Part shown: positions 1 through 6,041 of the stretch, piece after piece
Layout of the letters: every line of letters starts with the position of its first letter
How positions within the stretch are numbered: the first letter of the stretch is position 1
DNA from: an uncultured Prevotella sp.
Lineage (GTDB): Bacteria; Bacteroidota; Bacteroidia; Bacteroidales; Bacteroidaceae
NCBI GenBank assembly: GCA_937916405.1
Contig: CALFUF010000069.1
Location: forward strand, 1 to 7,912
Direction: 5' to 3'
DNA: 7,912 bases
The notes under the pieces: generated by a model
Told to the model about the DNA's origin: nothing
The model's database searches: none
The model's input: the letters and a program-made list of their open reading frames with translations, nothing else
Position numbers and translations under genes: made by a program

Positions 1-52
1 CAAGACCTTCAGAACCGGAATCTGACGCTCTATTCAGCTAAGCTACGGGACC
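1..52 (-). tRNA. tRNA-Arg (anticodon CCG), 3' end cut off by window edge
   Basis: Read leftward from 52, the sequence folds as the first 52 nt of a tRNA. The acceptor 5' strand is GGTCCCG, followed by TA at positions 8-9. The D arm is GCTT/GAGC around a 9-nt loop. The anticodon arm is TCAGA/TCTGA around TTCCGGT, placing CCG at 34-36, which reads the Arg codon CGG. The variable loop is AGGTC, and then the T arm begins. The rest of the T arm, the acceptor 3' strand and the CCA lie beyond position 1. Position 19 of the D loop appears to be A where G is usual. A consensus promoter lies just upstream. Identity is confident from the anticodon arm; only the missing 3' half is unverified. Confidence 0.93.
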
Positions 53-62
53 TTTTGGTTTG

Positions 63-93
63 CAAAGGTACTGCAATTTTGATGAAGTGCAAA
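63..93 (-). promoter_or_regulatory. Bacteroidetes-type promoter of tRNA-Arg
   Basis: On the minus strand a -33 TTTG (plus 90-93) is followed by exactly 19 bp and TACCTTTG (plus 63-70). This is a full match to the Bacteroidetes TTTG-N19-TAnnTTTG pattern. Initiation would fall about 4-5 nt further on, near 58, leaving a 5' leader of only about 6 nt before the mature tRNA end at 52. Confidence 0.8.
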
Positions 94-181
94 ATAATTT
101 GGCATTTATTTTTATTTTCTGTACAAAATGATAGAAAATAATAAATTTTAGTGTCATTTTGCAAAATAATTCGGAAATTTC

Positions 182-212
182 CTTGCAGATTAGTTTTAAA
201 GTAGTACCTTTG
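182..212 (+). promoter_or_regulatory. Promoter of asnA
   Basis: CTTG (182-185), 19 bp, then TACCTTTG (205-212) fits the Bacteroidetes promoter pattern with one mismatch in the -33 box. Transcription would start near 217, giving an A-rich leader of about 20-25 nt before the ATG at 240, with no Shine-Dalgarno sequence. The promoter lies inside the upstream extension of the asnA frame, which argues against the more distal ATG at 159. Confidence 0.75.
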
Positions 213-239
213 CACTCGCAAAATAACACATATACAAAA

Positions 240-1277
240 ATGAGTCAATTGATAACCCCCATCAACTACCAACCTCTGCTGGATACCAAACAAACCGAGC
301 AGGGTATTAAATTGATTAAGGAATTCTTCCAACAGAATATATCGACGGAACTGCGTTTACGCCGTGTCACAGCTCCTTTGTTCGTACTCAAAGGCTTGGG
401 TATTAATGATGATTTGAACGGTGTGGAGCGTGCTGTGTCTTTCCCGATTAAAGACTTGGGGGATGCACAGGCGGAGGTCGTTCACTCACTGGCGAAATGG
501 AAGCGCCTCTCTCTTGCCGAGTACAAGATAGAACCGGGCTATGGTATCTATACCGATATGAACGCTATCCGTGCGGATGAGGAACTGGATAACCTCCACT
601 CTCTGTATGTCGACCAGTGGGACTGGGAGGCGGTCATCACGAAAGAGCAGCGTACTGTCGCTTATCTGAAGAATGTGGTGGAGCGTATCTATGCGGCTAT
701 CCGTCGCACTGAGTATCTGACCTGTGAGACTTATCCGCAGATCAAGCCCTTCCTGCCTGAGAAGATAACCTTCATCCATGCGGAGGAGCTCTTGAAGATG
801 TATCCTGACAAGACACCCAAAGAACGTGAGGATGCTATCTGTGAGGCTTATGGTGCCGTGTTTATCATTGGCATTGGTGGTAAGTTGTCGAATGGGGAGA
901 AGCACGATGGTCGTGCGCCAGACTATGACGACTGGTCAACAGTGGGAGAGAACGGACTGGCAGGTTTGAATGGTGATATCCTCATCTGGTATCCTGTCTT
1001 AGGACGTTCCTTCGAGCTTTCCTCGATGGGTATCCGTGTGGATAAGGACTCTTTGTTACGTCAGTTGAAACTGGAAGGCAAAGAGGAGCGTGAGAGCTTG
1101 TATTTCCACCAGAAGCTACTCCACGACCAGTTGCCATTGAGTATTGGTGGTGGTATTGGTCAGAGCCGTCTCTGTATGGTACTCCTCCACAAAGGACATA
1201 TTGGTGAGATACAGGCTTCCATCTGGCCTGATGACATGCGAAAGGCATGTAAGAAGTTAGGAATGACGTTGATATGA
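240..1277 (+). CDS. asnA: Aspartate--ammonia ligase (asparagine synthetase A)
   Basis: This enzyme makes asparagine from aspartate, free ammonia and ATP (giving AMP and PPi) in the cytoplasm. The 345-residue product, starting MSQLITPINY, shows hallmark AsnA segments: an N-terminal RLRRVTAPLF (about 39-48), the aspartate/ATP pocket motifs VDQWDWE (124-130) and HDGRAPDYDDW (222-232), ELSSMGIRV (259-267), and the class II synthetase-like motif 3 PLSIGGGIGQSRLCM (299-313). These make it a complete AsnA of the class II aminoacyl-tRNA-synthetase fold; E. coli AsnA is slightly shorter (330). The frame stays open back to an ATG at 159, but the predicted promoter and start site lie between 159 and 240, so 240 is chosen. 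The gene appears monocistronic and ends 10 bp from the convergent dnaX stop. Function is near certain; only the start is inferred. Confidence 0.97.
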   Translation: MSQLITPINYQPLLDTKQTEQGIKLIKEFFQQNISTELRLRRVTAPLFVLKGLGINDDLNGVERAVSFPIKDLGDAQAEVVHSLAKWKRLSLAEYKIEPGYGIYTDMNAIRADEELDNLHSLYVDQWDWEAVITKEQRTVAYLKNVVERIYAAIRRTEYLTCETYPQIKPFLPEKITFIHAEELLKMYPDKTPKEREDAICEAYGAVFIIGIGGKLSNGEKHDGRAPDYDDWSTVGENGLAGLNGDILIWYPVLGRSFELSSMGIRVDKDSLLRQLKLEGKEERESLYFHQKLLHDQLPLSIGGGIGQSRLCMVLLHKGHIGEIQASIWPDDMRKACKKLGMTLI

Positions 1278-1287
1278 TCATTGGTAG

Positions 1288-3072
1288 TTACGCCAATTCT
1301 AAGTCAAGGAGATCCCGTAGTTTTGCGACTGCGGGATATTTTTTCTCCATCATCTCAAATTGTTCGGAGCGAGTAGGGATACGTATTTTATCAGGATGCT
1401 CCGCTACCCGCATGTCCATCGTGATCTTCGTGTTATGGAGGTAGATCCTCAAAGTACTGAGGATGCTGCCTTTGATCTCCATCATCTGGTCGTAGGCGAG
1501 TTGGTTATCCACCACCACCTCCACATGGGATAGCTCCTTGATGACCGGGTTCATGTTCTTCATACGGGTGGCGATGCCACTCAGTTTCTGGGGCATACGG
1601 TTACACATCATCATCCATTGGAACTCCAGGTCTTGCTGTGAGAACTCCAGTTCCTCGTTCTTGATAATGGAGTTAGGGTCGTTAGGTGACAGGGAGCCTG
1701 GTATAATCTGCATCTTGCTCTTCACCTTACTCTTCTCCCGCAGTTTGTTCCAGGAGAATCCCACCCCCTTATTCGGGACGATTCCCCCTCTAAAACTACT
1801 AGGACTATTAGAATCACCAGAACTAATAGGTCTATTAGATCCACTAGTCCCACTAACTTCACCACCCTCAGCCGCAGCTACCTGCGGGGCTGCTTTCTTA
1901 GGTTGAGGCTGGTGAATCAATTGCTTAAACAGGGATTTTAATCTTCTGGGCTTACGCCCACTGCCAGCCCCCTCGTCGGGCTGTGTCACCTGAGCGACCT
2001 CGATGAGGGTCAGTTCCACCAACAACCGTTTGTTAGACGACTGGCGGTAGTTGATGTCACACTGGTTCATCAGTCGCAGGGCATCATACAGGAAGCGCGT
2101 CTCACATTTCTTTGCCTGCTGCTGGTAACGCTCCCGCTGTTGGTCACTGACCTCCAGCAACGGCAGGGTTTGTGGGTCTTTCGCCATCAGCACGTTACGT
2201 ACATGTTTGGCAAGACCGCCAATCAGCAAGCCCCCGTCAAATCCCTTATTGATAATCTGGTTGAGCAATACCATGATCTCACTCACCTTGTTCTCCACGG
2301 CAAGGTCGATCATCTTGAAATAATACTCACTATCCAGCACGTTCAGGTCTTCTATCACCTTCTGATAAGTGATGTTCCCCTGACAGAATGATGCAGCCTG
2401 GTCAAATATACTCAGCGCGTCACGCATACCGCCATCAGCCTTCTCAGCAATCACGGCGAGGGCTTCATCCTCGTATTGGATACCCTCTTTCGCTGCCACT
2501 GATTTCAGATGGTCGATGGTGTCCCGTACTGTCATCCGCTCGAAGTCGTAGATCTGACAACGGCTCAGGATGGTCGGCAGTATCTTATGCTTCTCTGTAG
2601 TGGCGAGGATGAAGATGACATGAGCAGGGGGCTCCTCTAACGTCTTTAAAAAGGCGTTAAAGGCAGCGGTGGACAACATGTGAACCTCGTCGATGATAAA
2701 CACCTTGTATTTTCCTACCTGCGGTGGAATGCGGGTCTGCTCCATCAGGGTCTTGATATGCTCCACGGAGTTGTTAGAGGCGGCATCCAGCTCAAAGATA
2801 TTGAAGGAGCGTTGCTCGTTGAATGCCTGACAGCTCTCGCAGTGTCCGCAAGCCTCTCCCTCCTCGGTAGGTGTTAGGCAGTTGATGGCTTTAGCGAAAA
2901 TACGGGCACAGGTGGTCTTTCCCACACCACGAGAACCGCAGAACAGGTAGGCATGTGCCAGTTTCCCGCTCTTTACGGCATTCTTCAGGGTCGTGGTCAG
3001 TGCTTGCTGTCCTACGACCGTGTCAAAGGTCGTAGGGCGGTATTTTCGCGCCGATACAATATATTCTTCCAT
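1288..3072 (-). CDS. dnaX: DNA polymerase III subunit gamma/tau
   Basis: DnaX is the ATPase of the clamp loader that places the beta clamp on DNA and couples the replicative polymerases. The 594-residue product has the full N-terminal AAA+ core: Walker A GSRGVGKT (46-53), a zinc module with Cys65, Cys75, Cys78 and Cys81, Walker B VFIIDEVH (124-131), sensor ATTE (157-160) and the SRC arginine-finger motif (170-172). The clamp-loader domain III follows to about 365. A low-complexity linker (about 370-445) leads to a conserved-looking tau-like C-terminal domain (about 450-594). Within the linker, about 406-428 is Ser/Gly/Asn-rich and encoded by a repetitive stretch. I see no A-AAA-AAG slippery site like that of E. 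coli, so a shorter gamma form is not supported. The ATG at 3072 lies about 20 nt past a TAATTTTG box. It is transcribed away from divIC and converges on asnA. Confidence 0.97.
   Translation of the reverse strand: MEEYIVSARKYRPTTFDTVVGQQALTTTLKNAVKSGKLAHAYLFCGSRGVGKTTCARIFAKAINCLTPTEEGEACGHCESCQAFNEQRSFNIFELDAASNNSVEHIKTLMEQTRIPPQVGKYKVFIIDEVHMLSTAAFNAFLKTLEEPPAHVIFILATTEKHKILPTILSRCQIYDFERMTVRDTIDHLKSVAAKEGIQYEDEALAVIAEKADGGMRDALSIFDQAASFCQGNITYQKVIEDLNVLDSEYYFKMIDLAVENKVSEIMVLLNQIINKGFDGGLLIGGLAKHVRNVLMAKDPQTLPLLEVSDQQRERYQQQAKKCETRFLYDALRLMNQCDINYRQSSNKRLLVELTLIEVAQVTQPDEGAGSGRKPRRLKSLFKQLIHQPQPKKAAPQVAAAEGGEVSGTSGSNRPISSGDSNSPSSFRGGIVPNKGVGFSWNKLREKSKVKSKMQIIPGSLSPNDPNSIIKNEELEFSQQDLEFQWMMMCNRMPQKLSGIATRMKNMNPVIKELSHVEVVVDNQLAYDQMMEIKGSILSTLRIYLHNTKITMDMRVAEHPDKIRIPTRSEQFEMMEKKYPAVAKLRDLLDLELA
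1312..1344 (+). terminator. Intrinsic terminator of asnA, inside the dnaX 3' coding end
   Basis: ATCCCG (1312-1317) pairs with CGGGAT (1332-1337). A U-G wobble (1318/1331) and AGT/ACT (1319-1321/1328-1330) extend the stem to 10 pairs around a 6-nt TTTGCG loop. Six T follow at 1339-1344. This is a classic rho-independent layout on the plus strand, about 35 nt past the asnA stop. It lies antisense to codons near the DnaX C-terminus, so the asnA transcript should overlap the dnaX mRNA. Confidence 0.72.
1796..1856. repeat. ACTAG/ATTAG-rich repeat encoding part of the DnaX linker
   Basis: This roughly 60-bp stretch is built from recurring ACTAG, AATAG and ATTAG words. Two 12-mers, AGGACTATTAGA (1801-1812) and AGGTCTATTAGA (1828-1839), match at 11 of 12 positions and lie 27 bp apart, a whole number of codons. 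The stretch also contains the palindrome ACTAGT. On the minus strand it encodes Ser/Gly/Asn/Pro-rich sequence of the DnaX linker, a tolerant site. Composition differs from the surrounding G+C-richer coding DNA. Confidence 0.6.
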
Positions 3073-3092
3073 AAGTTCAGATTAATTTGCCA

Positions 3093-3123
3093 CAAAATTA
3101 CGAAATAATTTTCAATTTTCAAT
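3093..3123 (-). promoter_or_regulatory. Promoter of dnaX
   Basis: On the minus strand ATTG (plus 3120-3123), 19 bp, then TAATTTTG (plus 3093-3100) matches the Bacteroidetes promoter pattern with one mismatch in the -33 box. The -7 box ends 20 bp before the dnaX ATG, leaving a leader of about 15 nt. The -33 box is one half of the palindrome CAATTG that also serves the opposite promoter. Confidence 0.65.
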
Positions 3124-3152
3124 TGTCATTTCTCCATTTTTTTGTATCTTTG
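3122..3152 (+). promoter_or_regulatory. Promoter of divIC and the downstream membrane gene
   Basis: ATTG (3122-3125), 19 bp, then TATCTTTG (3145-3152) fits the Bacteroidetes pattern. Only 9 bp separate the -7 box from the ATG at 3162, so the message should have a leader of only a few nucleotides or none. Confidence 0.68.
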
Positions 3153-3161
3153 TGGCAAAAT

Positions 3162-3506
3162 ATGAAGAGACTGAAGAAAATATTAGAAAAACTATATCGG
3201 GTGCCATGGTTGAAATATGCCGTGGTAACGCTCTTGGCTGTGGTGTTCATCGGTTTTGTGGATGAGAACAGTGTATGGCATCATTTCAAGAACCAGCAGC
3301 AGATAGGGGAGCTGCAGGACGAGATACAGCGGCAGAACAACCAGTACAACAGGGACCGCCAGAAGATCAAGTTGCTGGACAGTAACCCCAAGGCGATAGA
3401 GAAGATAGCCCGTGAGCGTTATTTCATGAAGGAGGACAACGAGGATATCTTTGTCTTCGAAGAGGATCAAAACGAACCAGCGATTACCCATGAGACAGCT
3501 GAGTAA
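3162..3506 (+). CDS. divIC: Septum formation initiator, FtsB/DivIC family
   Basis: This is a small bitopic divisome protein of 114 residues. A short basic cytoplasmic N-terminus (MKRLKKILEK) precedes one transmembrane helix (about 18-35). A periplasmic coiled coil follows (about 40-70, rich in Q, E, R and L, including QIGELQDEIQRQNN). The family's terminal signature is LLDSNPKAIEKIARERYFMK, followed by an acidic tail with EDIFVFEE. In other bacteria such proteins bridge FtsL and FtsQ/DivIB and help activate septal wall synthesis. The frame is open upstream to 3087, but a promoter -7 box sits at 3145-3152 and the next Met is far inside the domain, so ATG 3162 is chosen. The following gene overlaps its last 17 nt. 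Family is confident; the symbol reflects family membership, since FtsB and DivIC are not separable here. Confidence 0.9.
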   Translation: MKRLKKILEKLYRVPWLKYAVVTLLAVVFIGFVDENSVWHHFKNQQQIGELQDEIQRQNNQYNRDRQKIKLLDSNPKAIEKIARERYFMKEDNEDIFVFEEDQNEPAITHETAE

Positions 3507-3885
3507 GGTAGAGACCCTCCTGCTGTTGTTAGGAGGCTTGCTGATGGTCATTGGTTCTGGAGCCAGTATCTTCCTCCAGACATGGGCACCCTATGTCTTC
3601 GCGCCAGGTGCCCTGCTCTTTGCCGCCATGCAGATGCGTCAGCGTTATGAGGGCACGAATTTCACCATCCGTCGTCTTCGTCGTATCATGCTCATCAGTG
3701 ATGTGCTGTTTCTGATTGCCGCCCTGATGATGTTTGCCAACCAGGCGAACTTCTTCGGGATGGATTTCCTCTTATATATTAAATATGTACACAACAACTG
3801 GATTGTCATCTTGTTGGTAGCGGCAATCCTGCAACTCTATACAAGTCATCGTATCGCTAATGAGTTGGAAAAAGAGGCTCAGTAG
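3490..3885 (+). CDS. Small four-helix membrane protein of unknown function
   Basis: I do not recognise a named family. The 131-residue product is mostly hydrophobic, with four probable transmembrane helices at about 9-28, 33-48, 66-83 and 103-118. A basic loop between helices 2 and 3 (about 50-65, rich in Arg) suggests that this loop is cytoplasmic, and the tail is charged (ELEKEAQ). The ATG at 3490 overlaps the end of divIC by 17 nt in another frame, so the two are almost certainly cotranscribed and perhaps translationally coupled. A TTG at 3451 in the same frame would add 13 hydrophilic residues but is less likely. The pairing with divIC hints at an envelope or division role; that is context only. 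Confidence 0.85.
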   Translation: MRQLSKVETLLLLLGGLLMVIGSGASIFLQTWAPYVFAPGALLFAAMQMRQRYEGTNFTIRRLRRIMLISDVLFLIAALMMFANQANFFGMDFLLYIKYVHNNWIVILLVAAILQLYTSHRIANELEKEAQ

Positions 3886-3902
3886 GCAAAAAATTCTAAA
3901 TA

Positions 3903-3929
3903 TGTGCACAAAAGTATTAAATTGCGCAA
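3903..3929. promoter_or_regulatory. Paired 8-bp palindromes upstream of the DUF4369 promoter
   Basis: TGTGCACA (3903-3910) and TTGCGCAA (3922-3929) are perfect 8-bp palindromes with centres 19 bp apart, about two helical turns. They lie in an AT-rich gap just upstream of the predicted promoter of the lipoprotein-pyrC unit. The spacing would suit a dimeric regulator bound on one face of the helix. The function is speculative, and short palindromes are common in AT-rich DNA. Confidence 0.3.
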
Positions 3930-3958
3930 ATATTTTTCTTCTTTTCAATCCATCGTTG

Positions 3959-3966
3959 TACATTTG
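3959..3966 (+). promoter_or_regulatory. -7 box of the lipoprotein-pyrC-metH activation-phosphoesterase unit
   Basis: TACATTTG at 3959-3966 matches the TAnnTTTG -7 element. The -33 region is only T-rich (about 3933-3937), with no clear TTTG, so a weak or activator-assisted promoter is possible. The box ends 8 bp before the first ATG (3975) and 23 bp before the second (3990). No other matching promoter was noticed between the next three genes. Confidence 0.55.
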
Positions 3967-3974
3967 CAGCACAA

Positions 3975-4697
3975 ATGAATAAGATACCTATGAAGAAAGT
4001 ACTCATTTTGTCTGTCGTCGTCGCACTTTTTGCTTCGTGTGCCAGCTCTTACAGCGTGGAGGGCTCCTCGTCTGTATCGGCTTTGGATGGCAGCAAACTC
4101 TATCTCAAGGCGCTGAAAGATAGCGAATTCAAGAATATAGACTCCTGTGATGTCGTGCATGGTGAGTTCCATTTCACGGGACTGTTGGATACCGTCCGCA
4201 TGGCAAGCCTGTATATGGACGACGAGAGCATCATGCCTGTCGTCTTGGAGAAAGGTGAGATAGTAGTGAAAATCGACCCGGCAAGACAATTGGTGGGTGG
4301 AACACCGTTGAATGACTCTCTTTATAAGTTCATTGATAAGCATAACCAGTTGACCAATCGCATGAATGAGCTCTCCCACAAACAGAGCCAGATGCTGTTG
4401 GAGGGTTTGGACGAAGAGGCTATCAACCGCCAGTTGGCTAATGAGGCTGCGAGAATCGCCAAAGAGGAGGATGACCTGGTGATGAAGTTCATCGAGGCGA
4501 ATTTCGACAACGTCCTCGGTCCTGGGGTCTTTATGATGATTACCAGTCAGTATCGTTATCCGATCCTTACTCCGCAGATAGAGGATATCATGTCAAAAGC
4601 GACAGCTAAGTTCAAGAATGACCCTTATGTCAGGGACTATTACTCGACAGCGCAGGAGAACGAGAAACGGATGACAGGACTGGAGAAAACGGAATAG
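3975..4697 (+). CDS. DUF4369-type lipoprotein
   Basis: The 240-residue product starts with a lipoprotein signal: basic MKK at 6-8, a hydrophobic stretch 9-20, and LFASC with the lipidated Cys at 22. A Ser-rich tether (23-36) follows, then a beta-rich domain (about 38-125, with LYLKALKDSEF and GEFHFTG) resembling DUF4369, which precedes thioredoxin-like domains in Bacteroidetes TlpA-type proteins. A charged helical region (115-175) and a segment with NVLGPGVFMM and FKNDPYVRDYY complete it. No thioredoxin domain or CxxC motif follows, so it is the N-terminal module alone. ATG 3990 would give a more typical signal peptide (Cys at 17) and a longer leader; 3975 is kept as the longer option. Likely envelope-anchored; its role is unknown. 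pyrC begins 3 bp after its stop. Confidence 0.82.
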   Translation: MNKIPMKKVLILSVVVALFASCASSYSVEGSSSVSALDGSKLYLKALKDSEFKNIDSCDVVHGEFHFTGLLDTVRMASLYMDDESIMPVVLEKGEIVVKIDPARQLVGGTPLNDSLYKFIDKHNQLTNRMNELSHKQSQMLLEGLDEEAINRQLANEAARIAKEEDDLVMKFIEANFDNVLGPGVFMMITSQYRYPILTPQIEDIMSKATAKFKNDPYVRDYYSTAQENEKRMTGLEKTE

Positions 4698-4700
4698 CTT

Positions 4701-6041
4701 ATGCGGACAATCATCGAAGGTGGAACGATTGTGAATGAGGGTCGTACCTTCGAGGGTACCATCCTCATCGAGGATGGCACAATCACTGCTATAGCCCCTA
4801 TAGGCACTATCGATACTGTCATCAACGCCTCCGGCTGTTTCATCCTTCCAGGGATTATCGACGACCACGTGCATTTTCGGGAGCCTGGACTCACTGAGAA
4901 AGCAGATATCGACAGCGAGAGTAGGGCAGCGGCTGCAGGGGGTGTCACCACCTTCTTCGAGATGCCTAACACACAACCGCAGACCACTACCTTAGAGGCT
5001 TTAGAGGAGAAATTCAAGTTGGCACGACAGAAGAGTCATGTCAACTATAGTTTTTTCTATGGGGCAACGAATGATAACGTGGATAGCTTTGCCCAACTGG
5101 ACATCCACCGTGTTCCTGGTATCAAACTCTTCATGGGTTCTTCTACCGGGAATATGCTGGTAGACCGCAGGGAGGCACTGGAGCGGATATTCCGCTCCAC
5201 ACCATTGCCTTTGATGGCACATTGTGAGGATACGGACATCATCAACCGTAATATGGCTGTTGCGAAGGCAAAATATGGGGACGACCCGAAGGTCATCCAC
5301 CATCCGGAGATTCGCAGTGTTGAGGCTTGCTATGAGAGTACAAGACTTGCCGTAGAGCTCGCCCGTAAATACCATACACGCTTCCACCTCGCCCATGTCT
5401 CCACCGCCAAAGAGCTGGCATTCTTCGCCCCCCCGTATCCTATGCAGCGACATAGTCGCTGCCCCCACTCCCCGCTAACCGCCGAAGCCACCGTCTCCCA
5501 CCTCTATTTCTCCGACCGTGACTACGCCCGACTGGGGACACGCATCAAATGCAACCCTGCCATCAAGTCGGAAAGCGACAGGGAGGCATTGCAACAGGCA
5601 CTCAGCGACGGACGTATCACCGTGATAGGTACCGACCATGCCCCGCATCTCCTCTCACAGAAGGAGGGCGGATGTGCCAAGGCGGCAAGTGGCATGCCGA
5701 TGATCCAGTTCTCTCTGGTCACCATGCTCGAACTGGTTGACCAGGGGATACTCACCATAGAGCGACTCGTAGAACTGATGTGTCATAACCCGGCACGCCT
5801 CTTTGAGGTACGACAACGGGGCTTCATCCGTCCTGGCTATCGGGCGGACTTGGTCATCGTTCGTCCTCATACAGGCTGGACAGTCACTCCTTCTGTCATC
5901 CAGAGTAAATGTGGATGGAGTCCGATGGAGGGGCATACCTACCTATGGCGGGTGGAGCGCACCCTCTGTAACGGGCATACGGTCTATGTGGATGGCAAGG
6001 TGGATACGGATTATATCGGAGAGGAGGTTGCCTTCCGATGA
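4701..6041 (+). CDS. pyrC: Dihydroorotase
   Basis: This enzyme interconverts N-carbamoyl-aspartate and dihydroorotate, the third step of de novo pyrimidine synthesis. The 446-residue amidohydrolase has the metal-binding DDHVHFREPG (His56, His58), the substrate segment FFEMPNTQP (86-93), IKLFMGSS with Lys142 at the expected carboxylated-lysine position, MAHCED (His174), HLAHVST (His232), RIKCNPAIK (281-289) and GTDHAPH with Asp312. All catalytic ligands are present. Between His232 and the TAE motif (260-262), residues 243-258 look unlike the family: a Pro-rich stretch with MQRHSRCPH (248-256) encoded by a palindromic repeat, preceded by seven C at 5428-5434. The frame is intact. The ATG is 3 bp after the lipoprotein stop, and the stop overlaps the next start as ATGA, indicating one operon with coupled translation. 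Confidence 0.96.
   Translation: MRTIIEGGTIVNEGRTFEGTILIEDGTITAIAPIGTIDTVINASGCFILPGIIDDHVHFREPGLTEKADIDSESRAAAAGGVTTFFEMPNTQPQTTTLEALEEKFKLARQKSHVNYSFFYGATNDNVDSFAQLDIHRVPGIKLFMGSSTGNMLVDRREALERIFRSTPLPLMAHCEDTDIINRNMAVAKAKYGDDPKVIHHPEIRSVEACYESTRLAVELARKYHTRFHLAHVSTAKELAFFAPPYPMQRHSRCPHSPLTAEATVSHLYFSDRDYARLGTRIKCNPAIKSESDREALQQALSDGRITVIGTDHAPHLLSQKEGGCAKAASGMPMIQFSLVTMLELVDQGILTIERLVELMCHNPARLFEVRQRGFIRPGYRADLVIVRPHTGWTVTPSVIQSKCGWSPMEGHTYLWRVERTLCNGHTVYVDGKVDTDYIGEEVAFR
5441..5465. repeat. Palindromic element, copy 1, in frame within pyrC
   Basis: The core is a perfect hairpin, GCAGCGAC-ATA-GTCGCTGC (5444-5462), flanked by TAT on the left and CCC on the right. The same 25-bp block, differing only in the centre, recurs at 6256-6280 in the next gene. 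Here it reads MQRHSRCP in the PyrC frame (residues 248-255), in a surface-like loop between conserved motifs. Confidence 0.75.

Noticed and set aside
159..239. Upstream extension of asnA starting at ATG 159
   Set aside because: The added 27 residues span the predicted promoter and do not resemble AsnA N-termini.
1234..1250. Hairpin ACATGC/GCATGT near the asnA end as a dnaX terminator
   Set aside because: The stem has only 6 bp and no T tract follows on the minus strand.
1538..1906. Plus-strand open frame inside dnaX
   Set aside because: It is antisense to the DnaX linker and C-terminal domain, and its composition follows from the opposite strand.
1288..3072. Programmed frameshift site for a short gamma form of DnaX
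   Set aside because: No A-AAA-AAG-type slippery heptamer with a downstream hairpin was found in the linker region.
3516..3536. CCTCCT/AGGAGG inverted repeat near the start of the membrane protein gene
   Set aside because: It encodes the Leu/Gly-rich first membrane helix, has a 9-nt loop and no T tract; probably codon-driven coincidence.
4593..5017. Overlapping minus-strand open frames opposite the start of pyrC
   Set aside because: They are shadow frames of a well-conserved dihydroorotase N-terminus, with no family resemblance.
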